From Albula goreensis (taxonomy: Eukaryota; Chordata; Actinopteri; Albuliformes; Albulidae), in assembly GCA_022829145.1 (NCBI GenBank), contig CM040741.1, positions 51,926,180-51,990,179 of the forward strand: a DNA stretch of 64,000 nucleotides, in the 5' to 3' direction. Below the pieces are notes generated by a model. It saw nothing but the letters and a program-made list of their open reading frames with translations. It was not told the origin of the DNA and did not search any database. A program made the translations under genes and the position numbers. Below are positions 1 through 12,965 of this stretch, one piece after another. How positions within the stretch are numbered: position 1 is the stretch's first letter; every line of letters begins with the position of its first letter.

Positions 1-199
1 GGAGATGGGAAGGGCCAGATCATGCCATTTGTTATTGAATGGGAACCCAAAGCGTGTCTTTTGATGTGCGCTGCAGGGGACTGCTCATACTGAAAATACA
101 ACATGACTGAACAAATGAGCCTGGAACAGGAAAATCAGGGACAGACGCGTCCCCATGCTGGGGTTACAAATCTGCTCCAAAAGGGGGTCATGTCCAAGA

Positions 200-320
200 G
201 AGCATGTGGCTGCTGTGCACGTGTGTGTATGTGTTTGGACGTGAGGAGATATGACAGTGTGTGTGTGTGGAAATATTACTGTAAGGATGTCTTTGTTAAT
301 GTGTGTATGAGAGGATATGG

Positions 321-403
<83 letters not shown>

Positions 404-690
404 AGATGACAATACAAGTGTCTATATTAATATGTGTATTAGAGATAGGACTGTGTGTGTGTGTGTGTGTGTGTGGAGATGATAGTAATACATGTGTAAC
501 TACATGTGTGCCTGTGTTAATGTGTGTGTTAGGGGGTCTGTGTGTGAAGAGATAAGACTGTCTGTGTGTGTATGTTTTTTTAGGTGTGTGTGTTTGTGTG
601 TGTGGATATGACTGTGCTTGTCTGTGTGTGTTCGTGTTAATGGGTGTGTGTGTGGGTGTGTGAAGGATGAGACTGTGTATGCATGTGTGT
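200..690. repeat. TG-rich microsatellite with minisatellite structure
   Basis: Long (TG)n runs (main run 325-402, another at 452-475) alternate with recurring degenerate words such as GTTAATGTGTGTATGAGAGG at about 294-313. Related words lie near 426, 515 and 635. The spacing is roughly 90-130 nt, which indicates a decayed tandem unit rather than a plain dinucleotide tract. Long open frames here are poly-Cys/Val or poly-His/Thr artefacts. Confidence 0.85.
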
Positions 691-3561
691 ATTTGTGTAT
701 GAGTATGTTTGCCAACATGGGCACAGCCAGCTAGAGTTGCAGCATGATAAAAAGCAGGCTGATGGGATGCTGAATTTCGGAGAGATGAGGAATCAGTATA
801 TGACAGCAGGCATCCTGTGCCCTTCTCACTTTTAGACACAGTCCATAGAGGAGGGGAGTACAGAGAGATATGTGCCAGGGAAATCAGGCCATTTCTGATA
901 AGACCCAGCATGGAGTCTGAATGTGTGTCAGCCCTCTACTGTCAAATACACCGTAATAAAACCTTAATAAGGACCTAATAGCACTGTCATAACCATGAAA
1001 TTACCTTTTTATTAGAGATTATCCAGCATTAATAATGAACAATTACACCTTTTACAAAGCTCAAAAACAAACTCCACTGTTCATTCAATGTGAATACCTT
1101 AAAACACATATCGCTTATGACAGAAAAAGTGATCCAAATATGTAACATTAACATGCAGAGTCAACAGAAATTATGCTTATCCAACTTTCTTTCCCTGGTT
1201 TAAAATGAATTTCTCATATCGAGTCTTAAAACACAGATCTGAGTCAGCGGACGTGCAGTGTCATTCAGTATTAGGAATGATTTCCGCAGAGGAACAGGTC
1301 TGTCAAAGCTTTCTCACTCCAATAACTTTGTTTGCTTCATTACGAATTCTTGAATATGTTTTGCCTTATTTTTTTACATAACAATTGATAAACTGAGGCA
1401 ATAAATAAAATGTAAGCACACTTTTAAAAAAACAAAACATGGCCCAGTGCTGAAACTCTCATTTTAATCATACAAGAAAAAGTTACAGCCCAGTCCTCTA
1501 GTGAGTTTGAGCAGGCTTTGGTCAGTTTCAGTGATGAAGTATATAAAAATGATTTCAGCTCTTACATCTATACTTGCAGAGAGAAATGTATTAGTTATGT
1601 TCCCTTCTTCATCCACCAACTCCACTAAAGCAAAACCATCTGCAGAGCCTAATCAGACTAAGGCCATTTCATGTATATATTGAGAAGTGGTTAGAGCAGA
1701 ATCTGAGATATAATTAATAGCCTTTTCCTATAAAATGGGCATGTGATATAAAAGAAACCAAGATTAAATTTGTCATTTGTGTCTAACATGGTTGTGGCAG
1801 GAAAATGAGCAGCATGGCGCTTTCTGTTCTGTCTCCCCCAGGAGTGATTTTCCATTTCCCCCCAACAGAAGTAGCCAGAACGGTCAAGTTTGCATAAAGG
1901 ACAATACACTATTTGGAACAGAAACAAGCAAACAAACCAACACATACAAGAATGAACAAAAACATATTCAGGGTTTCTCAAGAACAGCCATATTTAATCA
2001 AAAATGGCTTTCATTTTGTTGACATGTATCAGCTGGCAGCCACAGTATACAGGTGCATGTTTGGGATTGACTGTGGCTCCATGGGGTGAGTCACAGCAAT
2101 TAATTCTTCAGCTGGATGTGCCACCTGACATTCCTCTTTTTAGTGTTATTCAAAATACAGTGGAATGGGGAAAATGGCATCTGTTTCTCTCATTTTCTCT
2201 AAAAAATGTCTTCTGTCCACTGCCGTAAGAAAGCGATTTGAATCCGTCCAAAAAATACAGGCAGTCCTAATCGCAGTAACATTTCAAACAGACATTAGCT
2301 GAACAGAGAGAGGTTGCTCTGGGGAAGGCTGATACATATTAAAAAGGGACCTTTCAGACCTAAAATAATTTGACTTGGAATAAGCCAACAAGCCCATCAA
2401 AAAGATAATGAGGGAGACTGGAATTTATCTGTGAAGGAAACAGTGGATTTTGCATGACTGAAACAACACATCGAATACAGTGATAGCTTGTCTGTTTTCT
2501 CTTAGTTACCATATTGTAATTGTGGCACTATAATGACATACTTAGCATTCTGTTAAAAAAAATACAATTTCACACAATAGACTGTTTGTATGTTATGTTA
2601 TTATGTTATAATCCAGAGCATTATGCAGTTTATGACAGTTTAACAAACTGGTAATAAAAATATAATAAACGGTTCATGAGATTTGCAACTTGTCTAAAAA
2701 TGACACATGTATATGTTTGTAACATACAACAGAATAAACTAAAGTGTCGTGTGACCTAAACATTTTCTGTTACCACAAATACAGTGAAGTCTACTGCCTG
2801 GAGGAACAGAGGGAGAGTTATATTTAATTAAAAATGGCCCATGCAAGATGCAATGCATGCCTTTTTAATGGCAAAGTGTTTAAATAATGCAGCACTGAGC
2901 ATATCCCATTTCTCTCATGTCAAATTTATGCTCCCCAGCTGTAGAATATAGATGCAGACCTTCTGCCTTCATTAACCTGAGCCATGGGACCTTATGCATG
3001 CCGAATGTAAATTTGGGGGAAATTACTTTTTTATCAATAGTGTTTTGGGTCGGTTTGTAAGTGTATCAGCCATTAATTACTGTCCTTGAATGGTAGTCTG
3101 GTAGCTAAGGGGCCTGTCAACCTTTCTGAAGCTCAGGCAGAATGCTAACTGAGGACTGCCATCAAATCTTCTATTTTAAATGATGCATATATATCCTCTC
3201 TTTGATGCAATGTGCAGACCAAAGAAGATGTACAGTAAGTATCAGAGAGAATCTAAAAAATATAAAATTTTGTCTGGACAATGGGAGCATAATTAGCCAT
3301 TTTCTTTGTCCATTTAACTGTTATCATCAGTCATGTGCATTACCAATTGAAAAAAGGGTTTTTTTAACATTTTTTATTCAAAATGTAATTTTTTTTATTC
3401 AAAAAGAGTGTTTGCATCTCAATTGCCTCAATATAATGTTCCAGTGCTGTGTAAGATGAAAGGATGTACGTAGGTGGAGTTTCACAGACAAATGTAATAT
3501 AAAACTGAAAAATATTATGTTCATAAAACATTTGTCTATTTTTAAAAACACAATGCACTGC

Positions 3562-3567
3562 TATATA

Positions 3568-3640
<73 letters not shown>
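3562..3640. repeat. compound (AT)n-(AG)n microsatellite
   Basis: About 55 nt of alternating AT (one G interruption near 3573) passes directly into about 24 nt of AG. Confidence 0.95.
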
Positions 3641-6059
3641 CGTAGATGTAAATGGGAAGATTATCCAGAACATGACCAACACATGTTTTGAGAATACTAG
3701 TCCCTAGTCCAGATATCCTGACTGTTATAGCTATTTTGGTAAATTTGTTCATATTCATAATGTGAACAATAATAGAACAACAAGAAAAAATGGGTTAAGG
3801 GCCAGTCAGACTGAAAGCAAAGCAAAATTCTCCTGACAAAAAGTCATTTTGCTTCAAAATAAAGCCATCTGTGAAAGTGGGGAAAATACCACAAAGCATC
3901 AATTTGTAGCCTGGGCATTTAATTCCTTACTTTGAAAGTAAACTTTGGCACCTCCTGGATACCAGCTGCTGTTAGAGGCCAGTTAGTGTTGAGTTGAATG
4001 TCAAAATTGTCGTTTGGTAATGTACATTAATGTTTCACTGTCCTAGGGAATGGATGAACTGCTTCTCCATTACCATGGTGATGTACTTTCATTACTAGGC
4101 TACTGGTCGTGTCTAGTTTGCTTTAACCACTATTAAAAGAGCTCTTGTGTTATTTCACAACACTCAGTTTTGAAATTCTAAAATATGTATTATAATTCAT
4201 ACGTTCAGACACATCAGCTAATCTATTTTTCTCTCACAGTAATATGCTCTCCCCAAAGTTTCAATGTCAGAAGGCAAGGTGTTTGACTTTAATAATGATT
4301 CAATGGCTGTACTATGCTGTGTCGCCCTGTGCACTGTTTTAACAAAATGCTTAGAAATACAGATCTTTGGGATGTTGTCACTTTGTTTAACAAAGCACAC
4401 TTAAATGACAGAAACACCCTCCTTTGCTTTGATTTATGCATGGTAAAACAGCAGTACTTGTGTTTCTGGCAGATTTGCCATTATGATAAACTTTCATGCA
4501 CACAATTTCCAACGTGCTAAAAATGGTGTAGCGTGCATAAGCATCCTCACGGACGCAGATGCAATGACCTGGTTCTATTCTGGGAAAGACAAAGTGCTTA
4601 GGCTCACCGTTCTTCTGTTTAACCTTTCAGGCCCTGTGAATGAGTATAACTGGTCTGTCCTTCATCTGTGTTATAGCACACTAACAAGCAAAGTTCACTT
4701 GATAATAATTAAACATTACTCTTCCATTTTAATGTGGCATTGCACTGCAGACATGAAACCATGTAACGCTGTGAAGACATGTCATATGTCACTGATTAGT
4801 CTTAGGATTAGTTATCTAAGAAGTTATGAGAAATGATTATAGTTATTATGAATTAGTCATAATGAATGTTATTCTATGCAATCTGCCTTTGTCCCCAATA
4901 CACTTATTCACTTGCATGTTAGAGCTCAAGACTGGCATCCATTTTAACTAAAGCCCCCTGTGTCATGGAATGTGAAATATTTGTTTTTGGCAGGAGTCAA
5001 GTGTCTCTCGATTCCAAGCACATTTTGCTCCTTCCTTCATTTAACTTTATTTAAGTGCTCCAGCATACCTCAAATGCCTCTTAAGAGTGATTCAGTGCAT
5101 TGTAAATGTTTTTATTTGTTCTCTCTCCCACAAAGGGTCAAAAACATGGGACAAAAGGGAACGCAGCACAGGAGTCCAGGGACAATCCCTGTCCTCGGTC
5201 AGTAAGGAACACGATTTGACAGCACTGGGATGACCTATCAAACTAGACACTTCAAACAATTTCAAATTCATTTCAGCCATCGCTTGCCTCTTGTAGCAAC
5301 ACTGCATTAAATATGCACTTGTGTGCTTTTACAGAAGCTTGCATGCGCCACTGTTGCTAATTAATCCCCCTTAGTGGATTAAAAAGGGCACCTGATATAA
5401 ACAACAGCAATAACAATTACACCACAATGCCAAATGCACAGTAGGCATGTTTGATGTAAACATTTTGATGTTTCAGAGCATGAACAAACACTGAAGTTTT
5501 CTACTTTGGTTCTAATCACAGTTTTTGGTCTCTCGATGGCTTAAATTCAATTGCAAGTGCTGCTTCTGGCCCATACAATCTTTTTTTGAATTCCTTGATG
5601 CTACAATGAGCCCTAATTGAGAGTTTTGCCCAGCTGAAACAGGGTTATAGAAAACAGAAATTGCTTCACAAGTGTAACAGAATTAGCATCTGAGAATAAT
5701 TCCTGGGCATGCTTCACATGCGCAAACACACCCACGATCATCCTCTATATAGTTAACACACATACATTTCTGGAACTAGTAGGAGCAGGGGAAGATAAAT
5801 GGAGTTATAACACCAAATGCAATTAACTATGATAAATCTAAGTACCAAAAAACAGGAAATAACACAACAGCTATTTTGTGCAAAGCTGAGCAGACTCAGA
5901 CAAAGCACAAAAGTAGTCACAGTATCTCAAGCTTTCATTATTTCACCACTTTCCGATCCAGTACTCTCAGTAATGGTATTTCAGTAATTCTGAAACCGTA
6001 CAGCAGTGCTATGAGAAAAATGAGAAAAGAGACTCTGCAATAGTTTCAGAAACCATTAA

Positions 6060-6600
6060 CATGTTTTATGAAAAGCTTAATCCTGTCTGCACTGGCCAGA
6101 AACATATCTTTAATTTTCTACCTTCAAACAAATAACTACTCATGCTTTAGTTTCTCGAATAGTTTATTTAGGTCTCTAAGATGTGAAGGTATATGCAGGT
6201 ACAACTTTCCTTTCAAGCAAACCTGCATTTTGGTGTAGTGTCCCCCTAGGACTCATGTGTTTATAGGGGGGTTTGGTGATTCCATAAATCTCCCACTTCT
6301 TTGAGCCCTGGTGCCATTAATAGTTTGACAGATAAAACAGAGTGAGCTGCATAGGTAAGATAGGGGAACTCATGGATGGATAACTTGGGATCTCACAAGA
6401 CTGCAACTCAGACTTATGGCTTACACCTCCAGAGAGGGGGTACTGTTTCTGCATGTTTCCATCTTTTCCACATGTCTTAATAAACTGCAGATTATTATTT
6501 TTAGTTCATGATTGACTCTTGTCCCTAACTTGTCCTCATTCACTGAAGCTCCTAGGGTGGAACTTTTCCTAACTCGATCAGGTCACAATCAGGGGTGAGT
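6060..6600 (+). mobile_element. LTR-like repeat, left copy
   Basis: This stretch aligns in direct orientation with 12430-12965. Shared words include TTGCATT/CTGCATT near the centre, GTTTATA followed by a G run (6260-6271), CATTAATAGTT/CATCAATAGTT, ATAAAACAGAG, CACATGTCTTAAT and GAAGCTCCT. The order and spacing are kept over more than 400 nt with many substitutions. A TATA-like word precedes an AATAAA at 6479-6484, as in a U3-R-U5 arrangement. Exact ends and target duplications are not clear. Confidence 0.6.
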
Positions 6601-9600
6601 AAGTATGTGACACCTTCAATGACGCGACCCAAGAGTGATAGATTGACAACCTCTATAGATTATTCAATCGGATATTAGACAGTTGCCCTTAACTTTTGGA
6701 CAAAGTCAAATGCAAGTGTTAATGTTATTCTTCACCAACTCATTTGGTGAGTTCAGAAATCATGAAAATGAACTTGCCAAACTGTTCCTGTACAGATAAA
6801 GCATAACACTCAAATCCTAACTATAATTGTAAGTAAAAGTTTAGGACCTAAGCTTATCAAGTCCAAAAAAAAAATGTTTGTGGTGCATGACTTTTCAGAA
6901 ACAATGGAACAGATCATTGCTCTATGTATGTACTGGATGTGACTGAGCTTATGAGTCTGTGGTTAAGTTACTCTGAGACCTTTTCTGGGGTGAACATTTG
7001 CTTTGTGTTTTTAGAAGAGGCACAGAGGCCACACAAATGGCCTGACGAGCACATGCATTTGAAAACCATCTTTTGTGTAAAACACATCTACTATTCATTC
7101 TCAAGCTCACAACATTTACTTGCCAGGGTACTGAAGATAAGAATATAACTGAGAGAGAAGCAGAAAAACAAGGTGTTTTCCAAGTCTTTGCCCAGAGCTT
7201 CAGGGAAAAGCACTGAATGTAAGACAGTTTGTGGTGTAAAAACACATGAGGCACAAATATGCTGTACAATAGTTGTGTTGTAATATTTGCATAATTCATG
7301 CTAATTTGTGTGTTATTGTGAGTTATTATATGTGCATAACTGTATATTGTGAGTTCTAAGTGTATATGTAATCCAGCAGCAAGTAAGTATATAAGAATAA
7401 ATTAGTGTCAATCTTGTGAGCAAGAGCTTAACAAGAGCCGCAAACAGTTCTTAGGAAAAGTAAACAATATAAGTCACCCTAACTCAGGCTCTGAAGGAGA
7501 GGTTAGGGTAAAAAGGCTACCATTTACACTGACAGTTGCTATGCCATTGTGAATGATACAACTGCTTGTGCACCTGGGAAAAGAGGGATTTACTATTCTC
7601 AAATGGGAAAGAAACAAACCGCACTCAGTTCCATAATTGTCTAAAAACCATTAATAAAGACAAATTGAGAGACAATGGGGACATGGATGGGTGGATGAGG
7701 CTGCCAAGACAAATTTGAGACTTGGATATATCCATAGATATTTTTGACCATATGATAGAAAAGGGTCAGTGCTATGAGACTGAGTCCCAACATGCTTAGT
7801 GCATTTCTCGCACCTGGTGTTGGCCAGGAAAGAGTTTTGTGGCAGCCAGAGAAGTTTGGATGCATTTCATCAGAGGTGCCCCTTTTGAACGTAATGTAAT
7901 TCAGGCAAACTGAAGTTTACATTGGGAACATAGGTTTCCCGTTTCAATTTTCTCCATTGGATAAAAGGCTGGTCAAATAAACAGTTCATTGAGTTAAAGC
8001 AAAGGTGAAGCTTTGCAGGCAGACACGCTGCCTCATCTGCAACAACAAAGCTTTTTCTTGAAGCGCGCTTCTGGTTTGGTCCATTTTTTTAAATACTACA
8101 AAATCCAACAAGGGTCAATAGAGTAGCATGTCAGCTGCTTAAAATCACACAGAGGTCACACGCTCCCTACCATGCCCACATTTCAGGCATGGTAAAAACA
8201 AGATGTACACAATCAAAAACAGACACACAAAACCAGTTGTGAAGATGGGGGTAAAAAAAACTTGTGCTGCATAACATGTGCTTTCAGTATTTCTGTGGAA
8301 GATTCACACTACATAAAAAATTATACCCCCTTTGAGCTCATGACAGGGAGAGCATTGAGGCTTCCCTTATATACAACCCGCCACCCACCCCATCCCCCCA
8401 ACCACCCCCCGGCTGGAGTGAGCATTCCATGTACCTTTAGGAACCGCCTCAGGGAGTCTCTTTAGAGAGATCATTGAGGGAGTTGAAACAAGGTGTGAAA
8501 GCCCAGACAGCGATCGATCAACACCTTAAAAGGACAAGCAGATGGTAAAATAACAATTCCAGATGTTGGGTCACAGCTTATGTTAAGGAAGTAACAAGAA
8601 TAGCAAATTGTGGACACGCTAAACACCAGTTAATATGCATTTAACAGGAAAGTGCTAGGACATCTACACCTCAGTGATGTACCAGACGAATGGACAGGGC
8701 TGGGCCAGGCACTCAGCAAGCTGTGAAAGGAACCCAGTCCACAGGAAAAGCACTCTATAAAGCATCTGGAACAAAAAGGAGGTAGGACCCAACCAGGTGG
8801 GGACAGATAACCTCCAGGACCTCCCTATTGAGTCACATTCTACCCTGGACTCAGGAAAAGTTAGTGTAATGATAACCATAACCTCCCAGTGAGACATGAA
8901 CAGCCTCGCCAATACCAATGTGATCATGAGAGGAAACAGCAACACCACAGCCGAGGACTGAAAGATAATACTCCAGCCAGACTGATGGGGTGTATTGGGT
9001 TATGTTCGAATGTAAAAATGTGAACATCAGACATTATTGAAGAGGTAAGATACATATCAGAAGACCTATTTTGTCTGAAGGAGATGAATGGGTGAACAAA
9101 TGTTCAAATACCAATACAAATGATAAAAAGAAAAATGCAGTACAACACTACTAAAACCATATGTATGATGAAATGTGGACATGAGAGAGAAAGATAAAAA
9201 AACTGATATGTTAACAAGTATAATGAAAATTTGGAATTACAGTCTAAATTATGTGGATAAAACCATTCAGTATAATGCAGAGCCTAAAGCTCTTTTCTTG
9301 AATTTCCCCTTTAAATGTTTAACATGGTGGATTCCAGCATTATTAGGGGGGGAACTACTCATGCCAGGAGGGCTGCAAAGTTATTGAGCATGAACTTAAA
9401 TTTATATGTCCCAATACAGTGTCTGCCTTACCATGCTTCAGATTTTCCTTGCCCTTGACTTTATTAGTCCGGTAGTCTTCTCTCAGCCTGCATCAATTAT
9501 TACCTCTCAAAACTATATACATCATTGCCCCTGATCTCGGTCTCTCTCCCTCCTCTCTTTCCACCTTTTTCTTCCTCTGTCCTCTCCTTCCTCGTGTTCA

Positions 9601-12429
9601 TTTATTTCCATTCTATTATTGACCTTCTGAAATAAAACTGTCCCCAAGCAGATCTGTAAGATTTGTATTAGCGAATTTCTGAATTTCGTTATAATTCTTT
9701 TTTCTGTACTTAACATAAGTTAACATGCTACACTTGGTATGACCATGACTATCTAAAGGGGCTTGACCATTTTAATATAAACACCCGTTTTCACTTAAAA
9801 CAATCTCTGAAGACTGCTGAAAGGAAAATGAAGACAATGAAATGCTGGAGACCATGACGTGCTTCAGAATTGTGAGCTCTAACTGAGCTCCCTCTACATT
9901 CACAGCAGAAGAGAACAAAAGGTTTCTCTTGACCATAAAGGCTGAAAATGTTCAGAGGATCATTTTTCAGCGTGGGCTTTCTTTGATTTCCAGGAGAGAA
10001 GATCCATAGAATCAGCAGGAAACTGTCTATTAATTTAAAATATTAAGCAACCAAAATAGTTGCTCTTCATGTTATCATATTCTGGCTTTTGAGTATGGAA
10101 ATAAAACAGCTCGTCTCCTTGTCACCTAGTCCCCAACTTGCTACCTTTAAGGGAGCAGAAAAATTCCTGCTCTGCAAGACCAGGCTGGGTTATTAGTTCA
10201 AGGGCCTTGTTAGAGCCCTGAGTGCTGGAGGCAGCCTTGCATTCTTGCACATCTCCCAGGGCTTTTGGTGATCTACATAGAATGGACACAGCACATATAG
10301 GAACGAACACCTCACTGTATATGGCTGGATAGACTTCAATATTGGCTCACCCACTTGTTTCTGCAGCTCACAAATCTGGCTGAGTTGCTGAAAAAATAGT
10401 TCTCAAATCTTCCTGGATCTTTTTCCCCTTCTCCATAGATCTGGCTGGATCTCTAGTGCACAGTGTAAGCCAGTGAGCTCAGCAATGCACTCCTGATAAT
10501 TCTGAATTGAAGTATTTTCTGAGTTTTGAACAACATGGTGGCATCCTGTCATAACAGACACTCCATCTGCAGATAAAGCTACATGTTTTCTCCAAGTTGT
10601 TTATTTTTCACAGATGTTCCCTCATGTCCTCCACAATGGTTTCTGCCCTTCCATCCAGTATCCTATCCATAGTTCTAAACAACCTTGTTTTCACCTTGCT
10701 ACTATCCATGTATTTCATGTACATGCACATGGGTATTAAGCCACTTGCTGTTGCTTATATTTGATAATATAAGATATATTAACCAGTCCAACACAGGTCA
10801 TGTTTCAGTGTACCATGAAAAGACCAACTGCAGGATACTTGACAAAGGTATATGTGCAATAGGCCCCAGCACAGATGCAATACCATGTGAACCCAAAGAA
10901 AAGGAGCTCTCCTGGCCTGAACATCATAACAAAATCAGTACTTATGGAACATATTCGTTTTTTGAATGAGATCTGTCCATTGGGAAGAATGATTCAGCAG
11001 GCAATTGACACTGGATGGGCCCCAACAAAATTCATAAAATGCCCAAACACCACTATTGTAGCCAAGCCAGGACTGATTCCATATGGGCGGGAACTGAAGG
11101 CAATGAAGAATGCCATCTGGTATGAGTGAAGGCTGGAAATCCCACTGGGCACACAATGCTGGGTGAGAGACAGGTGCTCTTTTTCTGATATCCATCACAA
11201 CTTGATAGAACAGCTTTGAATTCAGATAGATGGCATTCTGAGCTTAGAGGTCAAAGCAGATAATACACCTGTGCCAGTGCAAGTCACATCACCCACACCC
11301 TTGTTAACACAATTACAGAAACACCTAGACAGCATAGTATGGGTTGGTGGTTAAACTCTTGTAAACACACTCAGGAAAAACAAACAGATAGTGCACAGTA
11401 GAGAGTGGAGGAGGCTTTGTTAAGGAAGCTTCTCAACATTCAGACTGTAATGAGATAAATTTGAAAGCCACAATAAAACAAAGAGACGTGTTAGGCATTA
11501 TCCTCAAAGTGGTATAAATAATTGCTGTATGTTATGTAACATTCTCACTGACTCTCTACTCAGTCAGTGAAAATGTACAGCAATATGACTAACTTAACAG
11601 TCCATAATGTCAGCAGAACAGGTAGCCAAACAAGTAATCATGGAACACTTCTATGGTAGTATTGAGGGTTAACAAGATTCACACGGGTCAGTAACTGAGC
11701 TACTGATGCTCTTGCTAATACACTGTCCCCTTTGCTGCTGTACCACTGCAAATTTGCCCGCTGTGGTATTAATAAAGGATTATCTTATCTCTTAATTTAA
11801 CATTGTTTATAATAATATGTTAAAAACATATGGTTAGAAGAGTGATGTTGTAGAACTGGTAATAGTTTGTTTCAGAGTGAAGGGGAGGGGGGAATATACC
11901 ATTTCATGTATACATGCTTGAATGGAGCACTCAGTCACCCATTGATTTTGCAGGTAAAATTAATTCAATGGCGTGCTACTTCTGCCTCAAGGGTGCTGTT
12001 CACTCTTGCAAAGCTTTGCCGGGTTTCAGTGTGCTGCTGTGTTGCACTGAGGGCCAGAGGGCATCAAGGTCGCAGGCCACTTCTTCCTTGCATTGCATTG
12101 TGCATTGTGATTCACATACGGCAGTCAGTCATGTGTACAGAGTGCATCCCCGAGGTGTGGCCAGCATTAGAAGTCTGATGGGTGGTGGAGCTGGGAGGGG
12201 TACTGGGTCTGCTCTGCAGGCCAGTTTCAACAAAAAGCCAGTTTCTACACATGTATGAATTCAGTATCACTGGGCCTACTGCTGATAGATATGTACTGTT
12301 CACTAAAGCAGACCCTGAAGCAAGCAAGAGAAGAGGATCATCAGTATGAGATGGGCTGTGGCAGGGGTAGTGGTTGATGTTGATTCCTTTGACTGCAGGG
12401 GAAATAAGGAATAGGAAAGGACAGGCAAG
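6601..12429 (+). mobile_element. decayed interior of a probable LTR element
   Basis: This is about 5.8 kb between the paired repeats. Only the integrase-like trace at 8262-8465 looks coding. A weaker protein-like trace lies at about 10790-11130, in two frames, with several cysteines and an NTT sequon, but I cannot assign it. There is no intact gag, reverse transcriptase or envelope frame, and the distance before the integrase trace is too short for a full polymerase, so a large deletion is likely. Confidence 0.4.
8262..8465 (+). pseudogene. remnant of an LTR-element integrase C-terminal region
   Basis: The translation contains NYTPFELMTGRALRLPL at about 8313-8365. This resembles the conserved end of the integrase core in retroviral and gypsy-type polymerases. 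The open frame is only 67 codons, the upstream polymerase is not recognisable, and stops follow downstream, so this is a dead fragment. It sits between the two LTR-like repeats in the orientation expected for one inserted element. The element's exact class cannot be fixed from so little sequence. Confidence 0.45.
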
Positions 12430-12965
12430 ATGTGATAACAGAGGCAGCCATACATTCCTTGGAAAAAACTTTAGGCAAAAAACTGGTATGATAGGTGCTA
12501 CAAAGGTACTTTTCTAACTTCCTACAAATAGGTATACACAACTTTTTTAGTTGATAGAGTATTTTCTTTAACTCTCTAATATGTGCAAATATGGGAAACT
12601 TTTCAGTCAAGCTAACTTGCATTCTGGTGTTCTGTCCCTCTGTGCACCATATGTTTATAAGGGGGTTTGATGATGCCATAATTCTCCAAGGTCTCTGGGG
12701 AGGCCTGGAGCCATCAATAGTTCAATATAGACAAACAATTCATAAAACAGAGAAAATTGCATTGAGAGGGCATGGCAATTCAGGGATAAACTGGGAACTG
12801 AAATATCAGCAGCAGACTTGCGGTGGTCTCCATCTGCTTGTCGCCATGTTCACATGTCTTAATGGACCGCAGATTATCATTAGTAGTCTGCACCTGCCTG
12901 TGTTCCTGACTACTCTTCATCATGGAAGCTCCTGTAATGGAAATTTCCGCAACAGCTGTTAAAGT
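12430..12965 (+). mobile_element. LTR-like repeat, right copy
   Basis: This is the partner of the left copy about 6.4 kb away, in the same orientation. Here the TATA-like word is TTTATAAGGGGG at 12653-12664, and the polyadenylation word is changed to AATGGA at 12861-12866. The divergence between copies points to an old insertion. A simple dispersed repeat present twice by chance is the alternative. Confidence 0.6.

Noticed and set aside
85-911. Long open frames rich in His/Thr or Cys/Val
   Set aside because: They are translations of the TG/CA repeat in several frames, with no protein signature or splice context.
8664-8948. Minus-strand 94-codon open frame with hydrophobic runs
   Set aside because: It is antisense to the putative element interior. 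The hydrophobic composition has no recognisable domain.
10122-10310. Minus-strand 62-codon open frame
   Set aside because: No recognisable motif. It lies inside the probable decayed LTR element.
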